Assembly: GCA_024275635.1 (NCBI GenBank)
Contig: JAJRYT010000121.1
Span: forward strand, 1-51,641
Source: Chloroflexota bacterium
GTDB taxonomy: Bacteria > Chloroflexota > Anaerolineae > Promineifilales > Promineifilaceae
Reading direction: 5' to 3'
DNA length: 51,641 bases
Positions 33,620 through 41,400 of the stretch are shown piece after piece. A program made the translations under genes and the position numbers. Position 1 is the first letter of the stretch; each line of letters starts with the position of its first letter. The notes under the pieces are model-generated. The model was not told the DNA's origin. It was given only the letters and a program-made list of their open reading frames with translations, and did no database searches.

Positions 33620-34687
33620 ATGTTTGATAAATGGTTTGAATTAGGCGAACAGCCCTACTCTGAAGAGGACGCCGAATGGGACGCCTTTGTCTCTGCCCAC
33701 CCCAACGGCAGTATTTTGCAGACAACGAACTGGGCGCGGCTCAAGAACCGCTTTAATTGGGCTGCGCGGCGCGTTTGGTTGAAAAAGGACGGCCGATTGG
33801 TCGCCGGAGCGCAAATCTTGTTCCGTTCGGCGGCGTTGGGCATGCTCAAAATCGGCTACATCCCACATGGGCCGCTGGTGGATTGGCAGGATGCAGAACA
33901 GGTTGAAGTGTTGTTCAATCAGATAGACCTGGCTTGCTACGAGCATCGCGCCGGACTGGTGAAAATGGAGCCGCTGCTGTGGCAGGATGAGATGCCGCCG
34001 GCAGTGTGGCAGGCGCTTTGTCAACGGCAAGAGGTAGACACACAGCCGGACAGCGACACGATTCAGCCGCCGCGCACGACTGTTGTGGATTTACGGCCGT
34101 CTCCCGACAACATCCTGGCCGCCATGAAATCCAAAACCCGCTACAACATCCGCCTCTCTGCTAAAAAAGGGGTGACCGTGCGCCAGGGTACAATCAAAGA
34201 CATTCCCATCTTCAACCAACTGATGCGCGTCACTGGCCAACGGGATGCGTTTGGCGTGCATGAACCCATCTACTACAAAGCCTTTTTTGAGATTTTCGCT
34301 CCAGAGCAGGCGGCTATGTTTATTGCGGAATTTGAGGAACGGCCGTTAGCCGCCATCATCGTCTCTGCCATCGGGAAAAAAGCCGTCTACTTGTACGGCG
34401 CATCCGGCAATAAATAACGCCAACGGATGCCCAGCTACGCTGTCCAATGGGCCGCCATCCAGTGGGCCAAAGAACGCGGCTGTACCGAATACGATTTGTG
34501 GGGCGTCCCCGACGCGGAGCCGGACGAATTGGAAGCCAATTTCACCCAGCGCCGCGATGGCTTGTGGGGCGTCTACCGCTTCAAACGCGGCTTTGGCGGT
34601 CAACTCAAACGCACCGTCGGCGCGACAGACCGCGTATATAACAGGCGTGTCAAAAAATTGTACGAGTGGCGGAGAACCCGCCAGTGA
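33620..34687 (+). pseudogene. FemAB-like aminoacyltransferase interrupted by an in-frame TAA
   Basis: FemA/FemB/GNAT-type proteins add amino acids to peptidoglycan precursors. The frame reads as a full 355-codon FemAB protein (LQTTNWARLKNRFNW, KSKTRYNIRLSAKKGVTV, KAVYLYGASGNK) until codon 266, which is TAA (34415-34417). It then continues in the same frame with RQRMPSYAVQWAAIQWAK and DLWGVPD to a TGA at 34687. The paralogue at 35344 has KERKRMP at the same place, so the TAA replaces what is Glu there. No frameshift is involved. The break removes the last 90 residues. It is a recent nonsense mutation, an assembly error or a readthrough site; an ATG ten bases later could restart. Confidence 0.85.
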
Positions 34688-34723
34688 TTTATTATGTTTA
34701 CAACAGTCGGACGGATATTGTCA

Positions 34724-34753
34724 TTAACAAACGATTGACCAAACTGCTATAAT
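34724..34753 (+). promoter_or_regulatory. Promoter of the toxin-antitoxin-like pair
   Basis: TTAACA (34724-34729), 18 bases, TATAAT (34748-34753). The first gene starts at GTG 34793 with GGGAG 6-7 bases upstream. Confidence 0.6.
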
Positions 34754-34792
34754 AATTAAAGTAGAGCGAGAACAATTCTTTGGGAGTGTGGC

Positions 34793-35077
34793 GTGCATAA
34801 ACGTGTTTTGCATAAAATGCAGGAGAAGATTCGGACACGACAATATGTAATGACCATCCATGCCGAAGAAGAAATGAATAACGATGGTCTCACGATTTTT
34901 GATATTGAAAGGGCTGTTCTCACCGGGAAAATTATCGAACGGTAAAAAGACCGCCATACCGAAGAGTGGAAGCACCTGATTGCCGGTTCGTCCATTGACG
35001 AAAGATTGACAATTGTTGTCGGCAAATTGAGCGTTACTGACAAATTAGTGATTATTACGGTGTATCTCGAAAACTAA
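34793..35077 (+). pseudogene. DUF4258 (toxin-like) gene with in-frame TAA
   Basis: The frame from GTG 34793 matches a DUF4258 protein: MTIHAEEEMNNDGLTIFDIERAVLTGKIIER, then TAA at codon 51 (34943-34945), then in the same frame KDRHTEEWKHLIAGSS, LTIVVGKL and KLVIITVYLEN to a TAA at 35075. The family usually has a Gln or similar residue at the break (ERQKDR is expected), so one base change from CAA would explain it. DUF4258 proteins are often the toxin in pairs with a YgiT-type zinc finger antitoxin, which follows here by one base. The stop may have inactivated the toxin. Confidence 0.75.
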
Positions 35078-35078
35078 A

Positions 35079-35330
35079 ATGAATCAAACGAAAAATTCAT
35101 CCCTCGTGTGTGACGTTTGCGGTAAAACGGGCGCAAAAGTGCGCTATATCTCTCGCAGTTATGGCAAGGGAGAGAATCTACTGGTCATCGAAGACATCCC
35201 TGTCATAAGCTGTCCGCATTGTGGCGAAAGTTACCTGACGGCCGAAACTTTACACGAAATCGAACGAATCAAACTCCACCGACAATCATTCGCCAAACCG
35301 CGCTCAGTGCCAGTTGCTGTCTTTGCCTGA
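35079..35330 (+). CDS. YgiT-type zinc finger antitoxin-like protein
   Basis: An 83-residue protein with two CxxC knuckles (VCDVCGKTG and CPHCGE) that bind zinc, and a central VRYISRSYGKGENLLVIED strand. This is the N-terminal part of MqsA-like antitoxins, without the helix-turn-helix domain. It starts one base after the stop of the DUF4258 gene. Its normal job would be to neutralise that protein; with the partner broken, it may be an orphan. Confidence 0.85.
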   Translation: MNQTKNSSLVCDVCGKTGAKVRYISRSYGKGENLLVIEDIPVISCPHCGESYLTAETLHEIERIKLHRQSFAKPRSVPVAVFA

Positions 35331-35343
35331 CTCGCACTGCTCC

Positions 35344-36441
35344 ATGACCAATCATTCCGAATTAAGTTCAAATACTTTTTCTCAAATCACAGCGAGTGCT
35401 GATTGGAAAGGTATTCTGTCCCAACTGCCCAACGCTCACGCGCTGCAAAGCTGGACGTGGGGCGAATTTAAGTCCAGTTGGGGCTGGTCGACGGCGCGGT
35501 ATGCGCTGATGATTGAAGGGAAGCCCCTAGCCGCATTCCAGGTGCTCAAACGCAAACTGCCCCGCCTGCCCTTTTCCATTTTGTACGTCCCCAAAGGGCC
35601 GGCGCTGGATTACAATGACGCCGCCTTGCGCCGCGTGGTGTTGGCCGAATTGGAGACCGTTGCCGCCCGTGAAAGAGCGATTTTTATCAAGATTGACCCG
35701 GATGTGGTGAAAAGTTGGGGGCTGGAACCGGAACGGCCGTCCCCCATCGGCGCAAAATTCTTACAAGAACTCAAACAGCGGGGCTGGCGCTTCTCCACCG
35801 AACAAATCCAATTTCGCCACACTGTCGAGATGACCGTCCAGCGCCCCGAAGACGATCTGCTGGCGGCGATGAAATCGAAGACCCGCTACAACATCCGCCT
35901 GGCCGGGCGCAAGGGGATTACCGTGCGTCAGGGCACGCCCGATGATTTTGCTGTGATCGCCGAAATGTATAGGGAAACGGCCGTGCGCGACAACTTCACC
36001 ATCCGCCCCCTCGCCTACTACCTGGACATCTGGCAGGCGTTTTACGAGGCGGGGATGGCCCAGCCCCTTTTGGCCGAGTACGAAGGCGATCCGGTCGCGG
36101 CCGTCGTCCTGGTGCGCTCCGGCAGCCGCGTCATCTACATGTACGGCGCATCCACCCACAAAGAGCGTAAACGGATGCCTAACCATCTGCTACAATGGGA
36201 AGCAATCCGCTGGGCCAAAGCGCAAGGGGCCGAAATCTACGATTTCTGGGGCGCGCCCGACGAATTTGTGGAAACGGACTCGCTGTGGGGCGTCTGGCGC
36301 TTCAAAGAAGGTTTTGCCGGGCAAGTTGTGCGTCACATCGGGGCCTGGGATTTTGTAAAACGGCCGTTTTGGTACTGGCTCTACACCGTTGCCCTGCCTA
36401 AATATCTGAATTTGCTGCGTTCCCGTTCAAAAAATGATTAA
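35344..36441 (+). CDS. FemAB-like aminoacyltransferase (peptidoglycan bridge type)
   Basis: A 365-residue protein of two GNAT folds: the first carries HALQSWTWGEFKSSWGW, the second KSKTRYNIRLAGRKGITVRQG, VIYMYGASTHKERKRMP and AIRWAKAQGAEIYDFWGAPD. It would transfer an amino acid from aminoacyl-tRNA to a peptidoglycan precursor or a related acceptor in the cytoplasm. It is the intact paralogue of the interrupted gene at 33620; the toxin-antitoxin-like pair sits between them. The ATG at 35344 is chosen; there is no clear ribosome binding site. Confidence 0.87.
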   Translation: MTNHSELSSNTFSQITASADWKGILSQLPNAHALQSWTWGEFKSSWGWSTARYALMIEGKPLAAFQVLKRKLPRLPFSILYVPKGPALDYNDAALRRVVLAELETVAARERAIFIKIDPDVVKSWGLEPERPSPIGAKFLQELKQRGWRFSTEQIQFRHTVEMTVQRPEDDLLAAMKSKTRYNIRLAGRKGITVRQGTPDDFAVIAEMYRETAVRDNFTIRPLAYYLDIWQAFYEAGMAQPLLAEYEGDPVAAVVLVRSGSRVIYMYGASTHKERKRMPNHLLQWEAIRWAKAQGAEIYDFWGAPDEFVETDSLWGVWRFKEGFAGQVVRHIGAWDFVKRPFWYWLYTVALPKYLNLLRSRSKND

Positions 36442-36502
36442 AGATTGAAGATTAATGATTACGTGGCGCTTCAAATCATCAATCTTCAATCATCAATCTT
36501 TA
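36434..36502. repeat. GATTGAA-type heptamer hairpin
   Basis: TGATTAAAGATTGAAGATTAATGATT faces AATCATCAATCTTCAATCATCAATCTTTAA, the same heptamer family as at 3238, 39146 and 47255. Its first bases contain the stop codon of the FemAB gene. Confidence 0.85.
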
Positions 36503-36524
36503 ACTTCTACAGGAGTAACCTACC

Positions 36525-37604
36525 ATGACTCGCACCATCGTCGTCCTCGAAGGCGACCAGACCGGACAAGAACTGCTCGAAGAATCCCTGCGCGTTCTTG
36601 CACCCAACGTCATCCGCTTCGACCTTCACTTTTTACACTTCGATCTGCGCCTGGAAAACCGGCGCAAAACCAGCAACCAGGTTGTTTATGATGCCGGTAA
36701 AGCCATCCGCCAGCACAAGCTGGGCTTAAAAGCAGCCACCATCACCCCCGAAACGCAGGGGGATGTGGGCAGCCCCAACGCCATTTTGCGCGAAGAAATT
36801 GACGCCGAAGTGATTTTACGCACCGGGCGACGCATCCCTGGCGTCCGTCCCATCGGCGGCGTCTACTCACCCATCAGCGTCGTGCGCATGGCCCGCGACG
36901 ACGCTTACGGCGCAAAGGAATGGCGCGAAGGGGAGACTGGATCGTTAGATGAAATGGCCTTCCGCACTGAAAAAGTGTCGCGCCGCGTCTGCCGCGCCGT
37001 CGCCGATTACGCCTTCCTCCACGCCCGCCGCACCGGAGCCAAAGTGTTCGGCGGTTCCAAATACACCGTCAGCCCCGTTTACGAAGGGATGTTCAAAGAA
37101 GAAATGGACGCCTCGGCCAAACGCCACCCCGATGTGCGCTATGAACCGCAGTTGATTGACGCCACCTTCGCCTTGCTTCTGGCGACCAGCGGCGAGCCAT
37201 TGGTTATCCCCAGCCTCAACCGGGATGGCGACTTGCTTTCTGACATGGTACTGCAAATGTTCGGCTCCATCGCCGGCTCGGAATCCATGGTGATTTCAGT
37301 CAACACGTCAGGCGAAGCGGACTGTGTGATGGCCGAAGCGCCACACGGCACAGCGCCGGCGCTGGAAGGGCGCAACGTGGCTAATCCGATGGCAATGATT
37401 TTGGCAACGGCCGGGCTGCTGGGCCACATGAAGGAGAGCGAGGCCAAACGAGCCAGCCGCGCCATCTATGAAGCGACGCTGGAAGCGGTGTACTACGGCA
37501 TTCGCACCTCGGATTTGGGCGGTTCGGCGTATACGGATGCATTTACGAATGAGGTGATTCGGCGGGTGAAGAGTAAACTGGAGGTGTGGTCGGCGTTGGC
37601 TTAA
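36525..37604 (+). CDS. Divergent isocitrate/isopropylmalate-type dehydrogenase
   Basis: The 359-residue protein has the family layout: EGDQTGQELLEESLRVL (in place of GDGIGPE), ILRTGRRIPGVRP in the substrate arm, GGSKYTVSPVYEGMFKEEMD with the catalytic Lys, NRDGDLLSDM with the metal Asp residues, and APHGTAPALEGRNVANPMA with the cofactor site. The N-terminal motif and the phosphorylation-loop region differ from both classic IDH and LeuB, so the substrate is uncertain. SD GGAG lies 8-9 bases before the ATG. No leuCD or citrate genes are nearby. Confidence 0.85.
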   Translation: MTRTIVVLEGDQTGQELLEESLRVLAPNVIRFDLHFLHFDLRLENRRKTSNQVVYDAGKAIRQHKLGLKAATITPETQGDVGSPNAILREEIDAEVILRTGRRIPGVRPIGGVYSPISVVRMARDDAYGAKEWREGETGSLDEMAFRTEKVSRRVCRAVADYAFLHARRTGAKVFGGSKYTVSPVYEGMFKEEMDASAKRHPDVRYEPQLIDATFALLLATSGEPLVIPSLNRDGDLLSDMVLQMFGSIAGSESMVISVNTSGEADCVMAEAPHGTAPALEGRNVANPMAMILATAGLLGHMKESEAKRASRAIYEATLEAVYYGIRTSDLGGSAYTDAFTNEVIRRVKSKLEVWSALA

Positions 37605-37636
37605 TGAGGGATGAGGGATGAGGACTGAGTTGGGAA

Positions 37637-37801
37637 GTTACTTTACTCAGTCCTCGTTCCTCGTTACTTTACTCAGTCCTCATTCCTCGTTACTTTACTC
37701 AGTCCTCATTCCTCGTTACTTTACTCAGTCCTCGTTCCTCGTTACTTTACTCAGTCCTCATTCCTCGTTACTTTACTCAGTCCTCATTCCTCGTTACTTT
37801 T
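37637..37801. repeat. 26-bp tandem repeat, six copies plus a partial
   Basis: The unit starts GTTACTTTACTCAGTCCTC and is exactly 26 bp. Copies begin at 37637, 37663, 37689, 37715, 37741 and 37767; a partial copy follows. Units differ at one A/G position. A 61-residue frame through it is repeat read as protein and not a gene. Confidence 0.92.
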
Positions 37802-38228
37802 AACTTCTTTGCAGTGTTGTGACGAACGGCAGGGCGTTGAGCATGGGGACGCCGATGGGGAGGAAGAGGATGGTGGCGCAGAGGAGCCAGGCGAACGCGG
37901 CCCAGAGCAGGCTGAACCACCAGCCGATCAGGATGAAGTAGACAGCCCGAATGAGAAAGGGGGGCTGGCTGGCGGGCAGGAATTGGGAACGGCCGTTTTC
38001 CAAATCCACCACATACGCCCCCGGCCGCGCCTTCAGGGTTAACACCTGTGGCACGCGGTCGATCATCCACAAGCCCAGGGGCAGGAAAAGGATGGTGATG
38101 TTCAAGGCCCAAGCGATCAAAATCCAGACCCCGGCCAATTCCCACCCCAGGACAAAGAACCAGATCACACGCAATAAAAAGGGGATCTCTCGCACGGGTT
38201 TTACTTTTGTAACTGCTGCTGTTGACAT
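37800..38228 (-). CDS. YccF-family membrane protein
   Basis: The 142-residue protein is two copies of a YccF (DUF307) module: PFLLRVIWFFVLGWELAGVW-ILIAW and PFLIRAVYFILIGWWFSLLW-AAFAW, each with a helix pair and an LPxG turn (LFLPLGLW, LFLPIGVP). It sits in the cytoplasmic membrane; function is unknown. CAAGAGGTATCC precedes the ATG. It ends against the 26-bp tandem array. Confidence 0.9.
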   Translation of the reverse strand: MSTAAVTKVKPVREIPFLLRVIWFFVLGWELAGVWILIAWALNITILFLPLGLWMIDRVPQVLTLKARPGAYVVDLENGRSQFLPASQPPFLIRAVYFILIGWWFSLLWAAFAWLLCATILFLPIGVPMLNALPFVTTLQRS

Positions 38229-38372
38229 TTTTGGATACCTCTTGTTTCATAGATGACAGTCATCATCTCATGACATTATTTTTATTTTCTTAATCTGTGC
38301 ATTATACGCGAAAACAGGCAGGTGGTTGCGGTAAACGGCCGTATCCACCAACCAGCCACATGGAGGTAAATC

Positions 38373-39161
38373 ATGTTAGAACTCATTCACCATCAACCCG
38401 AAAAGCAGATACAGCACACGCCCATTTTATTTGTTCATGGAGTCTGGCACGCGGCCTGGTGCTGGGAAGAACATTTTCTGCCCTACTTTGCCCAAAACGG
38501 GTACGATGCCTATGCCTTGAGTCTGCGCGGACATGGTGGCAGCCCTGGCCCCAAACGGCTCAGTTGGGTCAGCACGGCCGATTATGTAGCTGATGTAGCC
38601 GAAGCGGCCCAACGGCTGCCCGCGCCGCCGGTTGTGGTGGGGCATTCGATGGGCGGATTCACGGTGCAGAAATACTTGGAAACCTATTTTGCCCCGGCGG
38701 GCGTCCTGCTGGCATCGGCCCCGCCCAGGCCTATTTTAAGAACGACTTTCCGCGTAGCCCGTCATGCGCCCATGAAATTCCTGCAAGTGCACTTGCGCCA
38801 AAATCTGTACCCTGTTGTCAGTACGCCGGCATTGGCGCAGCACTTCCTGTTTTCGGCAGATATGCCGGAGGAACAAGTGGAGAGGTATTACGGCCGTCTC
38901 CAATCCGAATCCTACCGCGCTTACCTGGATATGCTGGGGCTGTCGCTGCCGCATCCCCGCCGGGTTAAAACGCCGCTGCTGGCGCTGGGCGGGGAAAATG
39001 ACGCCGTTTTCAGTGTGTCGGAAGTGGAAGAAACGGCCGCTGCCTACCACACTAAAGCTAAAATCTTCCCCAACATGGCCCACGACATGATGCTGGAAGA
39101 TGGCTGGCAGGCGGTGGCCGATACGATTCTGGCGTGGTTGGAGGATAAGATTGATGATTGA
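38373..39161 (+). CDS. Alpha/beta hydrolase
   Basis: The 262-residue enzyme has HGVWHAAWCWEEHF (oxyanion HG), the nucleophile elbow GHSMGG, the acid in GGENDAVF and the His in MAHDMMLE. This is the esterase/lipase-type fold; the substrate is unknown. GGAGG 7 bases before the ATG fixes the start. Single gene. Confidence 0.9.
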   Translation: MLELIHHQPEKQIQHTPILFVHGVWHAAWCWEEHFLPYFAQNGYDAYALSLRGHGGSPGPKRLSWVSTADYVADVAEAAQRLPAPPVVVGHSMGGFTVQKYLETYFAPAGVLLASAPPRPILRTTFRVARHAPMKFLQVHLRQNLYPVVSTPALAQHFLFSADMPEEQVERYYGRLQSESYRAYLDMLGLSLPHPRRVKTPLLALGGENDAVFSVSEVEETAAAYHTKAKIFPNMAHDMMLEDGWQAVADTILAWLEDKIDD

Positions 39162-39188
39162 TGATTGAGGATGGCGCATGCCTGATCT

Positions 39189-39602
39189 TCAATCTTTAAT
39201 CTTCAATCCGTTCATTACAATTGGCCCAGGATAAATACTTTGCCCATCCAATTCGGCCGGGGGCAGCCATTGCAGGCGGTAGAGATTGTCTTGGGACTGT
39301 TTGGCTAACATCTCTGGATCGCGCAAAGCAGGTTCGCCGCTGAATTCTGTGACCAGGAAAGCATATTCCATTTGTTGGAAACGGCCGTCATCCCAGGGGC
39401 GGGTGTAAAGCAGCGGGCCAAGCGTGATGTCCAGGTTGGTTTCTTCTTTGGCTTCGCGGATGGCGGCCTGGGCCAGGCTCTCCCCCGGTTCCACGCCGCC
39501 GCCGGGAATGACGTAGTAGGAACGGCCGTTCCGCTGCCGGTCAATCAACAAAATCTCATCATGGCGGATAACGATCAAAGTCACTCGAAAACGCATAGGC
39601 AT
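39189..39602 (-). CDS. Nudix hydrolase
   Basis: A 137-residue Nudix protein with an intact box, GGGVEPGESLAQAAIREAKEETNL, whose REAKEE binds the metal. The ATG at 39602 overlaps the stop of the upstream rhomboid gene (TAATG), so translation is coupled. It would cleave a nucleoside diphosphate-linked substrate. Confidence 0.88.
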   Translation of the reverse strand: MPMRFRVTLIVIRHDEILLIDRQRNGRSYYVIPGGGVEPGESLAQAAIREAKEETNLDITLGPLLYTRPWDDGRFQQMEYAFLVTEFSGEPALRDPEMLAKQSQDNLYRLQWLPPAELDGQSIYPGPIVMNGLKIKD

Positions 39603-40351
39603 TACCAATAATTTCGGGCCGCCGATTTACGTCCGGCGGCAAAAAGTTTAATGAGGATCAGTCCGGCGATAAAACCGCCGATGTGGGCCGCATACGCCAC
39701 GCCATCACCGCTGCCGCTCAGCGTTCCCACCCCCCCCACAAGCTGAAATACAAACCAGAGACCGACGGCGATGATGGCGTTTACCTGTGTCACCATGCGC
39801 ATAACGAGTACCGTAATGCGTCGCCGTGGGAACAGCACCAGGTATCCGCCCAACACGCCGGCAATCGCTCCTGATGCACCCAGGCTGGGAATCTGCAAAT
39901 TATCGCCGATGAGGGCGGAGGCGAAGACGTGGGACAGCGAGGCCAGCAGCCCCGCCAGCAGATAAAACAACAGGTAGCGGCGGTGGCCCAGCCAGTCTTC
40001 CACATTGTCGCCAAAAATCCACAGGTAGAGCATGTTGCCGCCCAGGTGCGCCCAGCCGCCATGCATGAACATGGCGGTGAACAAGGTGATGTAAACCGAG
40101 ATGGGGGTGGGCTGTAAACCGGGTAGGACGAGTTGCTGCCCGCTAACCAGATCGCGGATGACCTGATCGGCCGTGACCAGATCGTCGCCGGAGATGATTT
40201 CGGCTGGGACGGTGGCGAAGGCGTAGGTGAAGCCGAGGTTGCTGCCCGCGCCCTGGAACAAGATAAAAACGAGGATGTTGATGCCAATGAGGATGTAGTT
40301 CACGTAAGGGGTGATGGTGCGGTCACGATTGTCGTCGCCGATGGGGATCAT
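39602..40351 (-). CDS. Rhomboid-family intramembrane serine protease
   Basis: The 249-residue membrane protein has about seven helices. The catalytic Ser is in GASGAIAGVLGGY and the His in AAHIGGFIAGL; the HGGWAHLGGNMLYLWIFG block is typical. It cuts helices of membrane proteins, and the N-terminal DNRDRTITPYVNY stretch is common in bacterial forms. GGAGG precedes the ATG. It is translationally coupled to the Nudix gene. Confidence 0.92.
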   Translation of the reverse strand: MIPIGDDNRDRTITPYVNYILIGINILVFILFQGAGSNLGFTYAFATVPAEIISGDDLVTADQVIRDLVSGQQLVLPGLQPTPISVYITLFTAMFMHGGWAHLGGNMLYLWIFGDNVEDWLGHRRYLLFYLLAGLLASLSHVFASALIGDNLQIPSLGASGAIAGVLGGYLVLFPRRRITVLVMRMVTQVNAIIAVGLWFVFQLVGGVGTLSGSGDGVAYAAHIGGFIAGLILIKLFAAGRKSAARNYW

Positions 40352-40417
40352 AAGAAGCCTCCTTCATTAGGTTTGACGCATTATGAGGAACGGGAATTTA
40401 ATAACTTGTGCATTGGG

Positions 40418-40560
40418 GCGATTAAGAGATTGGAGATGGGGAGATTTTCAGCCTGCAATCTCCCCATCTCTTAGTGAGCATCTAAGATTTACTTCCTGAG
40501 ACTAGAGACTTGAGATTGGAGACTACCAGTCTCCAGTTCACCAATCTCCAGTCCCCAAAC
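40418..40560. repeat. GATTGGAGA-type heptamer hairpins
   Basis: Two imperfect palindromes lie in tandem: GAGATTGGAGATGGGGAGATT facing AATCTCCCCATCTC, and GATTGGAGACTACC facing TCTCCAGTTCACCAATCTCCAG. The units are 7-bp. Related arrays are at 21713, 48448 and 51456. Confidence 0.8.
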
Positions 40561-40591
40561 ATTGATTCTCGTTCCTAAAATTGGGCCTGTC

Positions 40592-41398
40592 TCACAAGCG
40601 GCCCAGCAAGCGCAGCAGCCGGTCGGGGTAGTCGGTGATGAGGCCGTCTGCGCCCATGTGGATGAAGCGCTGCATATCGGCCGTTTCGTTGACTGTCCAG
40701 ATATGCACGGCCGTTTCCACCCCATGCGCGTCCTTCACAAAACGAGGCGTAATAACCCGGAAACGGCCGTTCCATTCAGGTAACTGCATCGCTTTCGCTT
40801 CACTGCGATAAAAACGGGCCAACCCCAACTTACTCAAAATGAACAAACGACGGGCTTCAGGCTCAGAAGCTGCCGTGTCTACCTCTGGGCATTCACGCCG
40901 AAACCAGTTGACGGTAGCCGCATCAAACGAGCCAACCATCATCTTTTCCGCCATCCCAAACTGGCGAATCATAGCCGCGAACGGCGTCACAATCGGAGGC
41001 GACGACTGCTTGATGTCCACGTTAATCCAGAGCCGCGGGAAGGCGGCGAATACCTCCTCCAGCGTGGGAATCGCGAGTCCCTGGCCGCGAAAAGGGTAGG
41101 TCTGGCCGCCGTCGGCCGTCCAGCGATGCCCAGCGTCCAACTGCTGCAATTCAGCCAGCGTCATCTCCTTGATCAGGCCGGAACCGTTCGTCATGCGCTC
41201 AACCGTCGCATCATGACTGATGACTAAAACGCCGTCGCGCGTGCTGTGGATGTCCATTTCCAGCCCATCCACGCCTAACTCGGCCGCCTTCTGGAAAGCC
41301 AACATCGTATTTTCCGGGTACTGCCCGCGAAAGCCGCGATGGGCCAGGGCGATCACGCCATTATCGGCGGCAAAAGGGTGCGCTGGTAATCGTTTCAT
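40592..41398 (-). CDS. Glycerophosphodiester phosphodiesterase, cytoplasmic
   Basis: GDPD enzymes hydrolyse glycerophosphodiesters to glycerol-3-phosphate and an alcohol. The 268-residue TIM barrel shows LAHRGFRGQYPENTM, the acidic pair GLEMDIH, SHDATVERM and the VHIWTVNETADM tail. No signal peptide. AGGGG precedes the ATG. It begins 2 bases after the stop of its paralogue at 41401 and is cotranscribed with it. Confidence 0.9.
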   Translation of the reverse strand: MKRLPAHPFAADNGVIALAHRGFRGQYPENTMLAFQKAAELGVDGLEMDIHSTRDGVLVISHDATVERMTNGSGLIKEMTLAELQQLDAGHRWTADGGQTYPFRGQGLAIPTLEEVFAAFPRLWINVDIKQSSPPIVTPFAAMIRQFGMAEKMMVGSFDAATVNWFRRECPEVDTAASEPEARRLFILSKLGLARFYRSEAKAMQLPEWNGRFRVITPRFVKDAHGVETAVHIWTVNETADMQRFIHMGADGLITDYPDRLLRLLGRL

Positions 41399-41400
41399 CG

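Noticed and set aside
37618-37803. 61-residue frame with repeats FTQSSFLVTLL
   Set aside because: It is the 26-bp tandem array read as protein; no ribosome binding site and the period is visible in DNA, not in protein.
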